Origin: Natronorubrum sediminis
GTDB lineage: Archaea > Halobacteriota > Halobacteria > Halobacteriales > Natrialbaceae
Direction of reading: 5' to 3'
Length of the DNA: 64,000 nt
NCBI RefSeq assembly: GCF_900108095.1
Contig: NZ_FNWL01000001.1
Span: 682,001 to 746,000, forward strand
Part shown: piece by piece, positions 53,139 through 62,768 of the stretch
How positions within the stretch are numbered: the first letter of the stretch is position 1
Layout: every line of letters begins with the position of its first letter
The notes under the pieces: generated by a model
Databases searched by the model: none
The model's input: only the letters and a program-made list of their open reading frames with translations
Told to the model about the DNA's origin: nothing
Position numbers and translations under genes: made by a program

Positions 53139-55037
53139 TTACCGATCGAAACGCGCCCACATCGCTATCGAGAGGAGTGCGACGAGGGCGGCGACTGCAC
53201 CGAAGCCGGGGATCGAGTCGTCATCGTCCGACTCGTCGTCGTCGCCTACGTCGGTCTCGAGGTAGTTGTCGACTTCTTCCATGTCGAGTCGCGGGTGATC
53301 TTCGTCCCAGTCGCCCGGCATGTGGATCTCGGTGTCGTCCGCGACGATCGAATGCTCGCGGATGTCGTCTTCGTCGTCATCGTCGTCGGCCATGTCGGTG
53401 ACGTAGACGTAGCCGGCGTCGTCGTCGCCGTAGATGTGTTCGACCGTCAGTCCGTGGTAGCCGTCCTCGAGGTGATCCTCGAACGCACCGAGGTCGTCGA
53501 AGGAGGCACCGGTTTCGAAGGTAACCGTTCCGTCGTCCATATCGAGGTCGAACTGCATGAGTTCGAGGTCAGCTTCGTCGAAGGCGGAGACGAGCTCGAG
53601 TGCGTCGTCGTCGACGGTCGGGTCGTTCTGGAGGTCGTTGGCCATCGTCGTGATCGCCGTTTCGATGATCGCCTCCTGTCCGACTTCGAGTCCCATCTCG
53701 AGGTCGATTTCGTCGCCGACCGTTTCCGCGTGAGCGTCGATCACGAACTCGGGCGAGTCGATATCGCGGTCCGCGAGTTCGTCGGTGTAGGCGTCCCAGT
53801 TGTCAGTCTCGGAGGTGACGTCGACGACGAATTCTTGCGATCCGCCGGCTGCGTCGAACGTCACGTCCCACTCGGTCGTCTCGGTGAGGTCGGCCGCTGC
53901 CTGGGCCTCGTACATCTCCTCGTAGTCGTCGAACTCGTCGGCCGCGTCGTCGTCCATCTCGTCGCTCGCTTCAGCGAGGTCCATCATCGCGAAGGCAGAC
54001 GATTCGAAGCCGCTGAACGCGACGTCCCAGTGGCCGTCGACGGTCGTGTCGTCCTCGGCGAACGCGAGTTCGAACGTCTCGAGTTCGGCGTCGAGGATAT
54101 CCGCGGCGATCTCGTCGGCCTCACTTTGCGTTACGTCGAGTGTCGGATCGGTCGCGAGATCCTCTGCGACGAGTTGCTCGAGGCCGTCTTTGGCGTTCTC
54201 GAGTTCGACCGTGTACTCGATGTCGAGGTGACCGTCGCCCATCGCGTTGACGTTCTCCTCGAAGTCGTGGTCGTGGATTGTGACCGTGACGTCGCTGCCG
54301 AGGTCTTCTGCGACGACCTCGAATTCGTCCTCGAGGGTCGCCTGTGCAGCGTCCTCGGTATCCCAGTCGTGGGTTTCGAACTCGATGATCACGTCCTGTT
54401 GTGCCATCTCGAGCGTGTAATCGTCACCCGTCTCCGTGATCTCCAGATCGAGGCCGATCTCGGGTGAATCAGGGGGTGCGTTGTGTGACATGTCGAACTC
54501 ACCCTGCGTGGCGAGATCGTCTGCACCCATTACGACGGAACCACTGGTCGAGATGGACTCGTCAACGGTCGCTTCCGGCGGCGAGTCGGAGGCGGCGAGT
54601 GCCAACTCGAGGTTCGCGTCGAAGTCGTTCGTCGACTCCGTTTGCTCACCAGTGACGTCCATCGAGAAGTCCTCGACGTCAGCCGGTCGATCGGCGGCGA
54701 GCGAGCCTGAGGACTCGAGGCCATCGTTGTCGAGGGCCATCGAGAACGCAGCGGAGACGTCGTCTTCGATCTCGTCGGTGACGAGCGCGTACGCCACCGA
54801 CTCGGAGATATCGACGCCGAACTCACCGCTCGCTTCGTCGTCGATCCCGTCGTCTTCGTCGTAGACGAGGACGGCCCCACCGTCGTCGTCGACGAACACC
54901 TCGTCGGCAGGCTCGGCTTCCTCCATCCCTGTGTCTGCCACAGCAGTGCCTGCTGCGACCGACGTGATCATGATGAGAGCCATCATGACTGCACCTATAC
55001 GGCTAACCGTTGCACCACTAACAAAGTCCCTTCCCAT
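53139..55037 (-). CDS. Secreted acidic repeat-region protein with PGF-CTERM anchor
   Basis: From the ATG at 55037 the protein has 632 residues (a start seven codons upstream gives 639). The Sec-type leader VSRIGAVMMALIMITSVAAGTAVA is followed by a very acidic extracellular part of about 560 residues, then SIPGFG, a hydrophobic helix and Arg at the end. PGF plus helix plus basic end is the archaeosortase A sorting signal. The ectodomain is related to that of the divergent gene at 55128. Both share blocks such as VFVDDDGGAVLVYD, a TxxWDV strand and NWDAYTDEL. No known family recognised. Probably a surface protein processed and lipid-anchored. Confidence 0.8.
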   Translation of the reverse strand: MGRDFVSGATVSRIGAVMMALIMITSVAAGTAVADTGMEEAEPADEVFVDDDGGAVLVYDEDDGIDDEASGEFGVDISESVAYALVTDEIEDDVSAAFSMALDNDGLESSGSLAADRPADVEDFSMDVTGEQTESTNDFDANLELALAASDSPPEATVDESISTSGSVVMGADDLATQGEFDMSHNAPPDSPEIGLDLEITETGDDYTLEMAQQDVIIEFETHDWDTEDAAQATLEDEFEVVAEDLGSDVTVTIHDHDFEENVNAMGDGHLDIEYTVELENAKDGLEQLVAEDLATDPTLDVTQSEADEIAADILDAELETFELAFAEDDTTVDGHWDVAFSGFESSAFAMMDLAEASDEMDDDAADEFDDYEEMYEAQAAADLTETTEWDVTFDAAGGSQEFVVDVTSETDNWDAYTDELADRDIDSPEFVIDAHAETVGDEIDLEMGLEVGQEAIIETAITTMANDLQNDPTVDDDALELVSAFDEADLELMQFDLDMDDGTVTFETGASFDDLGAFEDHLEDGYHGLTVEHIYGDDDAGYVYVTDMADDDDDEDDIREHSIVADDTEIHMPGDWDEDHPRLDMEEVDNYLETDVGDDDESDDDDSIPGFGAVAALVALLSIAMWARFDR

Positions 55038-55127
55038 TATTGGATAATTGTCATTCACCTATATGTTACTTTCGAATATATTGATAGTGATTGGCAACGA
55101 AGTCGTGATACGAACGTCCAAACACGT
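55038..55127. promoter_or_regulatory. Shared divergent promoter of the two surface-protein genes
   Basis: The 90 bp between the divergent starts hold an AT-rich core. CATATAG (minus strand, near 55060-55066) lies about 26 bp before the 55037 start. TATATTGATA (near 55077-55086) lies on the plus side about 45 bp before 55128. The two promoters are nested, so the paralogs are likely regulated together. Confidence 0.5.
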
Positions 55128-57131
55128 ATGAAGATCGGGTTAGAACCGACAGCACGAATGGCCAGTTTCGGACGTTCGAGCGCGCTACTCGTCGGGATAC
55201 TCCTCGTGACGAGTCTGGGGGCCATCGGGGTCACTGGAGCACACGCTGACTCGGACGAACCGGTCCCTGAGGAAATCCTCGAGGAGATCGACGCGACGGA
55301 AGACGTCGAAGCGGTATACGTGTCCGACGATGGCGACGCGGTGCTCACGTACGACTATCCACACGAAGCGTCCCAGACTGGAACGACACTCGAGGGGCAG
55401 TTCGGTCTCGACACGGATCCTGGGGTCGCGTACACGCACTACACTGGAGCCGTCGATGAAGACGAACGCGGCGTAACCGGTGAGCTGTCGATGCACTCCG
55501 ACCGCGATGGCGTCTCGAGCGTCGGTGACGTACTGATCGAAGATCCAGCACCGATCACGGACCTCGAGGCGGCCATCGACGTGTCACAAACCGACACCGA
55601 GTCGACCTCGAGCGGTGACGTGCAGGCGACCGTCGCCGATCACGACCCCGATTACGACGCACTCGAGACGACCGGCGAGCTAGAAATGACCTCGGAGTCG
55701 ATCACCAGTTCGGGAACGCTCTCGCTCGTCGAGGCCGAGATCGACGGCGTGCCGGCCGGCACGGACTCACTCGAGGCGACCGTCGTCGAGCGCGACGACG
55801 GCTACTCCCTCAAGGTGAGCGAGCGACGGGTCATCGAGGACTGGGAGACGGATCGATGGGAGACGCGCGAGGACGCCGGCGAGTCCCTCGAGAATCGGTA
55901 CTCGAGTATCGCCGTCGGGCTAGGTGGGACGGCCGACGGTGAGATCGAGTCCTACGACTACTCGGGCGACGGTGACCAGAATATCGTCGAGTACGAGTAC
56001 CACGTCGAGTACACGGGCGTCACGGACGAGGTGGCGGCGGCCGCCGTCTCGCTGGTTCAACAACAGGCCGAGACCGAACTGGACGAGACCGAAGCGCAGG
56101 CGATGACCGATCGACTCGCAGAAGCGACCGTCGAGGAACTCCACCTTACCGTCGATAGAGACGGCGAAGCGACCGACATCGAGTGGGACCTCGAGGCCGA
56201 CGCCCACGACGAGGTCGTCCTCGGAACGGTCGAACTCGCCGACTCGCTCGAGTCGGTCGACGACGATCTCGCAGATCGCTTCGACGACGTCAGCGAGACG
56301 CTCGAGGTGCGTGCGGAAACGGATCTGAAACGGACGACGTCGTGGGACGTCACGGCCGAGCGAGCCGACGGCCTGACGATGGTCGACGCGACCTGGGAGA
56401 GCGACACCGAAAACTGGGATCGACACGCGAGCGCGCTCGAGGAGCGCGATCTCGAGGCGCTCACGCCCGATCGCACGATGACGTTCGACGCGGCGTCGAC
56501 CGAGGACGGTCTCGAGGTCGTCTACGACTCCGAGACCCGGGAGAACGGACTACTCGAGTGGTCGCCCGACGGCCTCGGGGAGGTCGGGACGGTACTGGGT
56601 GTGGAGTTCGGCCTCGGAGACGTGGGAGTCGACACTGACGATGTGGTTCCGATGTCGACCGTCGACGAACTGTCGCAGACGGCCGAACTCGCGAGAACCG
56701 ACCTCACGATCGACGACGGGACGTTCGAACTCGAGGGCGCAGCGGCTGATCCGGACGCGACACTCGAGTCGTCCCCAATCGGGAGCGAGGACGAACTGAC
56801 GGCGTCAGAACTCCACGTCGAGACGATGGGTGGCTCGAGTACTGTGTACGTCGTCGCCGACGGGTTCGTCGGCGCGGACCCCACCGAAGCGGAGGTTCGC
56901 GACCACGAACAGGTCGGTTCGGAGACGACCGTCTCCATGTCCGGCGAGGAAGAGCCCGACGTGCCCGAAATCGACTACGACCGCGTCGAGACGCTCCTCG
57001 AGACCGAACTGGACCGCGGCGAGACGTCCGAACTCAACTGGAGCGGTGTCGGTGCGGTACTCGTCGTGTTGAGCAGCCTCGCCACGGTCGCGCTCGGATT
57101 CTACGCCGCTCGCCCACCGTCGCGCGAGTGA
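55128..57131 (+). CDS. Secreted acidic protein with C-terminal TM anchor, paralogue of the divergent neighbour
   Basis: The 667-residue protein has a signal-type segment (SSALLVGILLVTSLGAIGVTGA), a ~590-residue acidic extracellular part and a C-terminal helix (GVGAVLVVLSSLATVALGFYAARPP) without the PGF signal. Its ectodomain is similar to the protein at 53139-55037: EAVYVSDDGDAVLTYD, TTSWDVTAE and DTENWDRHASALEERDLEA align with that paralogue. No known domain is recognised. It lies 68 bp before the RND-permease gene in the same direction. It may present a substrate or assemble with the permease; that is inference. An ATG ten codons in is an alternative start. Confidence 0.8.
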   Translation: MKIGLEPTARMASFGRSSALLVGILLVTSLGAIGVTGAHADSDEPVPEEILEEIDATEDVEAVYVSDDGDAVLTYDYPHEASQTGTTLEGQFGLDTDPGVAYTHYTGAVDEDERGVTGELSMHSDRDGVSSVGDVLIEDPAPITDLEAAIDVSQTDTESTSSGDVQATVADHDPDYDALETTGELEMTSESITSSGTLSLVEAEIDGVPAGTDSLEATVVERDDGYSLKVSERRVIEDWETDRWETREDAGESLENRYSSIAVGLGGTADGEIESYDYSGDGDQNIVEYEYHVEYTGVTDEVAAAAVSLVQQQAETELDETEAQAMTDRLAEATVEELHLTVDRDGEATDIEWDLEADAHDEVVLGTVELADSLESVDDDLADRFDDVSETLEVRAETDLKRTTSWDVTAERADGLTMVDATWESDTENWDRHASALEERDLEALTPDRTMTFDAASTEDGLEVVYDSETRENGLLEWSPDGLGEVGTVLGVEFGLGDVGVDTDDVVPMSTVDELSQTAELARTDLTIDDGTFELEGAAADPDATLESSPIGSEDELTASELHVETMGGSSTVYVVADGFVGADPTEAEVRDHEQVGSETTVSMSGEEEPDVPEIDYDRVETLLETELDRGETSELNWSGVGAVLVVLSSLATVALGFYAARPPSRE

Positions 57132-57199
57132 CCCGTGCGAAACTGAAAGTCACGTCGAACTGAAAGAAGTATACGCGTTCCGAACAGTTGTCACGACTG

Positions 57200-60100
57200 A
57201 TGAACGGGGGGAGACAGGACGAGCCGACACGGTTCACCCGGCTCGTCGACGCGATTACGACGCAGACGACGGTCGTGATCGTCTCGATTCTCCTCCTCAC
57301 GGCCGTCTTCGGTGTCGGAATCGCGTTTCTCGAGTACGATAGCTCGCTCGAGCAATTCGAGAGCGAGACGAAAGAGGCGGAGACGCTCGAGTACGCGACT
57401 GCGAATTTTTCGACGCAAGAAGAAGCGAACACGACGGTCACGGCGGTGATCGTCAGCGACGACGACGCGCTCGCGAAGGAATCCCTCCTCGAGTCGCTCG
57501 AATTCCAACAGGCGCTGCACGAAAACGAGACCGTCACCGAGACGCTGGCAGCGGACTCGCCGACGATCGGCGTCGAAAACGTCGTCGCCACGAGCATACT
57601 CCGCGAGGACGACGTCGACACGCTCGTCGAGCGCAGAGACGACCTCGAGGAACGTGCGGACGAACTCGACGAAACGGAAACCGATCTGCGCCAGGCTCTC
57701 GAGTCGGTTCGCGGCCTCGAAGCCGACTACGCGGACCTAAACGCTTCCTATGAGAACGACGAGATCGACGAAGAGACGTACCAGACTCGTGCGGGCGATC
57801 TTGACCAAGAACTCGAGTCGGTTCGCGAGGAAGCAACGACTGATCTCGAGGACGATCAGACGCAGTCATTCGACCGAGCGATGGGAAGCGTTCGAGCCGT
57901 TCAATCAGAGATCAACGCCACCGAGCGGGCGTATGCGGACGGTGAGATCAAGACGGAGGCGTACGACGAACGAACGGATCGACTCGAGAACGACCTCGAG
58001 ACAGCGTACACCGACGGCACGGTCGGCGTGCTCGGCGACGAGTACGACGAACTGTGGGCAGAACAACGGGAGCTGGAGGACCAGCGAGACGACCTCGAGT
58101 CCCTCGATCAGCCCCCACTCGAGGAGCAGATTTCGGCGCTCGAGTCGATAGACGAGTCGGCCTATGAACGCCATCTCGAGGAACTCGGCGACGAGGAGTC
58201 GCCAGCCGTCGACGAGTTCGCGACGACGTTGCTCCCCTCGTCGTACGAGGTTGGAGACACACAGGCCGAGAAGCGACTAACCGTTCTCAGGCACGCACAG
58301 GCGGGAGTGGACGGAGAGGAGGACGGGGACGTGAACGCGGATACGGATACGGATACGGATTCGACCGGCGACCGACTCGTCGAGAGCGAACTCGCCGTAC
58401 AGCAACTGGCAGCGGATCACGGCGACGCGAGCGGCGGCGAATACGTCGTCTTCGGCCCCGGAATCGTCTCGGACGAGATCGACCGGGCGATCGTCGACAG
58501 CCTGATTTTCGTCGGCCCGCTCGCACTCGGCGTCGTCCTCGTCTCGCTGGCCGTCGCCTACCGCGACCCGATCGAGGTCGCACTCGGCGTCGCCGGCATC
58601 GGAACGGTGCTCGTCTGGACGCTCGGATTCATGGGCTGGGCCGGGATCACGTTCAACCAACTCTTCGTGGCGATTCCCGTCCTCTTGATCGGGCTCTCGA
58701 TCGACTACGCGATCCACGTCTTCATGCGCCATCGCGAGTCGCGCGAGACGGCGGCCACGGCCGTTCGACCGGCGATGGCGCTCGCGCTCACCGGTGTCGG
58801 CGTCGCCCTCCTCTGGGTCACCGCGACGACGGCGATCGGCTTTCTGTCGAATCTGGTGAGCCCGATCGCGCCGCTTCGCGAGTTCGGCCTCGTGAGCACG
58901 GTCGGCATCGTCGCGGCGCTGCTCGTCTTCGGCGGCCTGATGCCGGCGATCAAAATCGAACTCGACGAGTCCCTCGAGCGACGGCGACCCGCTCTCGGAA
59001 TCGAAGATGGCCCCGTTCGAAGCGCGTTATCGGTCGGTGCGAGCGCGGCCCGCGTCGCGCCGCTCGTCGTCCTCGTCCTCGTCCTCGCGGTCACCGCGGG
59101 CGGCCTCTACGCGGCGGGTTCAGTCGATACTAACTTCGACGAAGACGACCTTCTCGCCGAGAATCCGTCGTGGACCGAACACGTTTCGACGACCGACCGA
59201 GACTACCAGGCGACGGCCGGATACGAAGCACTCGAGGATGGCTTCGAGTACCGGGACGCACAGGCCCAAATCGTCGTCTCGGGCGACGTGACGGACGGCG
59301 ACACGCTCGAGCGAGTCGATTCGGCACGGATGCAGGTAAGCGAGAGCGAGTCGACCGACGCGGCGCACTCGGCCGGCGCGGACGACCAGAATCCGCTGAC
59401 GGTGATGGAATCCGTCGCCACAGAGGACGAGTCGTTCAACGCGTCGTTCCACCTCGCCGACCGGACGGGTGACGGCGTTCCCAACCAGAATCTCGAGGGG
59501 CTGTACGACCACCTGTTCGAAAGCGATCCCGAGGCTGCGAGCGAAGTGATCCACCGCACGAGCGATGGCGAGTACGAGTCGGTTCGTCTGCTCGTCTCCG
59601 TTCGCGGGGACGCGCCGGCCGAAACGGTGACGAGCGACGTGCAATCGGCAGCGGCGATGGTCGACGACGGTGGCGCGGACGAGCGCTGGAACGCGAGCGC
59701 GACCGGCCCGCAGATCGTCGAGCACACCGTCGAGGAGAGTCTGCTGGACGGAATTTTCGAGAGTCTCGTGATCACTCTCGTTGCGGTTTTCGGGTTTCTG
59801 ACGGCTGCATACTATCTCACCGGCCACAGTGCGTCTCTGGGAATCGTCACACTGTTGCCGGTCGCCCTCGCCGTCTGTTGGATCGTCGGCACGATGGCAC
59901 TACTTGGGATTCCGTTCAATATACTGACCGGAACCGTCACGAGCCTCACGATCGGACTCGGCGTCGCCTACAACATCCACGTGAGTTCGCGCTTCGTCCT
60001 CGAGCGTCGGAGACGAGGAGACGCCGCCGACGCGCTCTCGCGAACGATGGCTGGCACGGGCGGCGCACTGTTTGGTAGCGTGGCGACGACGACGCTCGGC

Positions 60101-60295
60101 TTCACCACGCTCGCGCTCGCGTTCCTCCCCGCCGTTCGCCAGTTCGGCTTCGTGACGGCGCTGACGATCGCGTACGCATTTTTCTCGAGCATCCTCGTCC
60201 TGCCCACGCTGTTGCTCCTCTGGGCGCGCTACGTCGCTGATGGCGGGGAGAACGACGACGCCCAGAATGGCCAGCGTAGCCAGAATGGCCGGTAA
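57200..60295 (+). CDS. RND/MMPL-family membrane permease with coiled-coil ectodomain
   Basis: From the ATG at 57200 the protein has 1,031 residues. A first helix (VIVSILLLTAVFGVGIAFL) is followed by an extracellular domain of roughly 380 residues rich in long charged helices, including a predicted coiled coil (LDETETDLRQALESV to LEEQISALES, about 150-310). A membrane block of helices follows (LIFVGPLALGVVLVSLAVAY; SIDYAIHVFMRHRE), then a second extracellular loop and a final membrane block (LGVAYNIHVSSRF). This is the two-fold RND arrangement, usually proton-driven export of lipids or hydrophobic compounds. A TTG four codons upstream is an alternative start. Confidence 0.88.
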   Translation: MNGGRQDEPTRFTRLVDAITTQTTVVIVSILLLTAVFGVGIAFLEYDSSLEQFESETKEAETLEYATANFSTQEEANTTVTAVIVSDDDALAKESLLESLEFQQALHENETVTETLAADSPTIGVENVVATSILREDDVDTLVERRDDLEERADELDETETDLRQALESVRGLEADYADLNASYENDEIDEETYQTRAGDLDQELESVREEATTDLEDDQTQSFDRAMGSVRAVQSEINATERAYADGEIKTEAYDERTDRLENDLETAYTDGTVGVLGDEYDELWAEQRELEDQRDDLESLDQPPLEEQISALESIDESAYERHLEELGDEESPAVDEFATTLLPSSYEVGDTQAEKRLTVLRHAQAGVDGEEDGDVNADTDTDTDSTGDRLVESELAVQQLAADHGDASGGEYVVFGPGIVSDEIDRAIVDSLIFVGPLALGVVLVSLAVAYRDPIEVALGVAGIGTVLVWTLGFMGWAGITFNQLFVAIPVLLIGLSIDYAIHVFMRHRESRETAATAVRPAMALALTGVGVALLWVTATTAIGFLSNLVSPIAPLREFGLVSTVGIVAALLVFGGLMPAIKIELDESLERRRPALGIEDGPVRSALSVGASAARVAPLVVLVLVLAVTAGGLYAAGSVDTNFDEDDLLAENPSWTEHVSTTDRDYQATAGYEALEDGFEYRDAQAQIVVSGDVTDGDTLERVDSARMQVSESESTDAAHSAGADDQNPLTVMESVATEDESFNASFHLADRTGDGVPNQNLEGLYDHLFESDPEAASEVIHRTSDGEYESVRLLVSVRGDAPAETVTSDVQSAAAMVDDGGADERWNASATGPQIVEHTVEESLLDGIFESLVITLVAVFGFLTAAYYLTGHSASLGIVTLLPVALAVCWIVGTMALLGIPFNILTGTVTSLTIGLGVAYNIHVSSRFVLERRRRGDAADALSRTMAGTGGALFGSVATTTLGFTTLALAFLPAVRQFGFVTALTIAYAFFSSILVLPTLLLLWARYVADGGENDDAQNGQRSQNGR

Positions 60296-60338
60296 CTCGA
60301 GGGCTGTCGCCGAATTGGGATGTCGCCTCACTCGAGTC

Positions 60339-61775
60339 CTACTCGGCGTCGCGTTTGCTCTCGAGGATCACTTCTTCGTCGGTGATCTCGGTGATTTCCG
60401 AGGCGTCGACCGGGTACTCGTCGTCGCCGTGGCCACCCCAGTTGAGTCGCGCCTTGAGTCGATCCGTCAGTCCGGGCTCGGGGTCGATGTAGGCCGTCTG
60501 TGCGTCGATTTCCGTCACGATTCCGACCTGTTCGCCCGTCTCGTCGACGACTGCTTTCCCCTGTTCGTCCGCTGAGAGTTCGGTCGGCCCGGCGGCTCCC
60601 GTCGCTCCCGCTCCGGGTGGGCCTGCTTCGTCAGCCCGCTCCGCGTCAGCACCCGTTTCGCCGGGCGCTTCCGCCATCGGTTCGTCTTCGCTGAGTTGCT
60701 CGGAACCCGCGTCAGCCGTCGCGTCGTCGTCCGCCATCGGTTCGTCCCCAGCCATCGTCTCGTCCGCATCCATCGGATCACCGCCGGCTAGCGACTCGCC
60801 GCCAGCCACGCCGCCAGTCGCCGGAGCGTCTATCGCCTCCATCGACTCGTACTCCTCGACGTCGATGATCTCCCCCTCGAGCAGGTCGCTGCCGATCACC
60901 TCGGACTCGAGCAACTCGGTCTCCTCGAGCGTAAAGCGCATCATCGAGCGCTCGTCGATCTGATCCTCGAGGGTTCGGCGTTCGAGCAGTTCGCTCTGGA
61001 CGGTGTCGCCTTCGCCGCGCTTGCTCTCGATAACCTCGCGATCGACGACCTCGTCGGCAGCGACATCGGAGCGAACCACGTCGCTCTCGAGGATCGAGCG
61101 CTGGACGCTCTCGAGTTCGACGTCGGTCTGAATCTCGTCTCGCTCGACCTCGTCGTGTTGTTCGATGTCGACGTCGACCACTCGACTCTCGACGATGTAG
61201 CGTTCGATTTCCTCGATGGTCTCGAGTCGGGATTCGTCGGTGGTCACCTCGATTACGTCGGCGCTCACGAATTCGGTGTTCACAACGTCTCTGCTCAACA
61301 GTTCGCTCTCGACGACGCGTCGCTCCGTGAGTTCGGTGTCGACGACCGAACTCTCGATCGTGTCGCGCTCGACGACTTCGGTCTCGACGACCTGCGTCTC
61401 GACGATTTCGGTCGTCACTGTCTCACCCTGTCGAAGCTGATCCTCGAGTTCACTGCGACCGATCGAGGCTCGATCGAACGCCATTTCGCGCTCGACCAGT
61501 TCGAAGTGGCCGAGTTCGTCTCCGGCGGCCGGTTCGTCGTGATAGACGAACACGAGGTCCTCGTCTCGGAACGTCTCCATGAAGCCCTCCCACGTGTGCT
61601 CTTCTTGGTCCTCCTCGATCGCTCCCTGCCGTGCGAAGGAGTGGCCGTGCCCTTCGCCGCCGTGAGTCGAGACGGGAACCGCCTCGCGCGATTCGGCCCA
61701 TTCGCGAATTCGCTCGGGATCGGTCGTCATTCGCCGTTGTCCGCCCCCGTCGTCGGTTGGTCTCTCGTTTGCCAT
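60339..61775 (-). CDS. Pentad-repeat protein with C-terminal PRC-barrel domain
   Basis: From the ATG at 61775 the protein has 478 residues. Residues 20-100 resemble a small haloarchaeal domain (IREWAESREAVPVSTHGGEG; HTWEGFMETF; LVFVYHDEP). Residues about 121-310 are about 38 five-residue units of the form S/T-D/E-V/L-V/I-E/D (for example TEIVETQVVETEVVERD, SDVVRSDVAADEVV, SELLERRTLEDQI). The two hydrophobic residues recur strictly every five positions, suggesting a beta-helix or pentapeptide-repeat fold with a very acidic surface. A Met/Gly/Asp linker leads to a PRC-barrel (about 408-475). A frame extending 43 codons upstream is unused. Function unknown. Confidence 0.8.
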   Translation of the reverse strand: MANERPTDDGGGQRRMTTDPERIREWAESREAVPVSTHGGEGHGHSFARQGAIEEDQEEHTWEGFMETFRDEDLVFVYHDEPAAGDELGHFELVEREMAFDRASIGRSELEDQLRQGETVTTEIVETQVVETEVVERDTIESSVVDTELTERRVVESELLSRDVVNTEFVSADVIEVTTDESRLETIEEIERYIVESRVVDVDIEQHDEVERDEIQTDVELESVQRSILESDVVRSDVAADEVVDREVIESKRGEGDTVQSELLERRTLEDQIDERSMMRFTLEETELLESEVIGSDLLEGEIIDVEEYESMEAIDAPATGGVAGGESLAGGDPMDADETMAGDEPMADDDATADAGSEQLSEDEPMAEAPGETGADAERADEAGPPGAGATGAAGPTELSADEQGKAVVDETGEQVGIVTEIDAQTAYIDPEPGLTDRLKARLNWGGHGDDEYPVDASEITEITDEEVILESKRDAE

Positions 61776-62028
61776 CTCGATTCCGACCCCGGCCAGCGAA
61801 CACTTGAGTCGGTGTGGCCGTCTCGACAACTCAGTATGAGATTTCTCGCATCCGGACGACCGGCTTGCATACTCGCGCGCGTAATCGGTGATTGGCCGGT
61901 CCAAACAGTGTGCGCGAGTCGACGACGACTGACGGAAGTCCTGCGTTACTCCGATCCTCGAGGCTGACGCTCGACTCCCGTTACCCCGTTACACGGCGAA
62001 CGAACGCCGATTGCAGCAGAGTTGGCAG

Positions 62029-62622
62029 TTACTCGGACTCGTACTCCGCCCAGATGTAGCGAGTCGCGACGCTTCGATAGGGGCGCCACGCCTCGGCGAT
62101 CTCGCGCATCTCACCTCGAGTCAGTTCCTCATCCCCGTTGGCGTACAACTGCTCGATGCCCCGGCGAACGGCGAGGTCACCCAGCGGAAGCACGTCCGGG
62201 CGTTCGAGGACGAACAGGAGGTACATGCGCGCCGTCCACTCGCCGACGCCTTTGATCTCGGTGAGCGCGTCGACGACCTCGTCGTTCGTATGGTCGGCTA
62301 ACCCCGATCTCGAGTAATCGCGTTCTCGAAACGCTCGCGCGGCGTTTCGGATGTATTCAACCTTGCTTCGCGAAAGTCCGGCGTCCCGAAGGGCCTCATC
62401 GTCGGCCTCGAGCACCGATTCGGGTGTGACATCGTCCGAGAGCACGTCGAAGACGCGCCCCCGGACCGCGGCGGCGCTCGCGGTCGAAAGCTGCTGATTG
62501 ATGATCGAGATGCACAGTCGCTCGTACTCAGTCCAGTTCGGCTCGACGTAGGGATCGTGCTTCTCGACGAGCGTTGCCATCACGGGGTCCGCTCGGAGCA
62601 CGGGTTCGGCCTCCGCTAACAT
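62029..62622 (-). CDS. DNA-3-methyladenine glycosylase family protein (HhH-GPD)
   Basis: The 197-residue protein has the helix-hairpin-helix segment EIKGVGEWTARMYLLFVL (residues 122-139) followed by the catalytic Asp149 in PLGDLAVRRGI, the pattern of AlkA/Mag-type glycosylases. It removes alkylated purines from DNA. It lacks an iron-sulfur motif. The length is short for the family but complete. No operon partner is evident. Confidence 0.88.
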   Translation of the reverse strand: MLAEAEPVLRADPVMATLVEKHDPYVEPNWTEYERLCISIINQQLSTASAAAVRGRVFDVLSDDVTPESVLEADDEALRDAGLSRSKVEYIRNAARAFRERDYSRSGLADHTNDEVVDALTEIKGVGEWTARMYLLFVLERPDVLPLGDLAVRRGIEQLYANGDEELTRGEMREIAEAWRPYRSVATRYIWAEYESE

Positions 62623-62768
62623 TCTCGTGACAGAAACGGTAGTGTCGAAGCCTCATAGGCGTCTCGGTGGGTGAGAACTCGGGACGACACAGAACGGATC
62701 AGAAGACAATACGAATCGAGGTCGGGACAACGCTGAATTTACTTCGCACACAACAGAGACCGAGAAGG

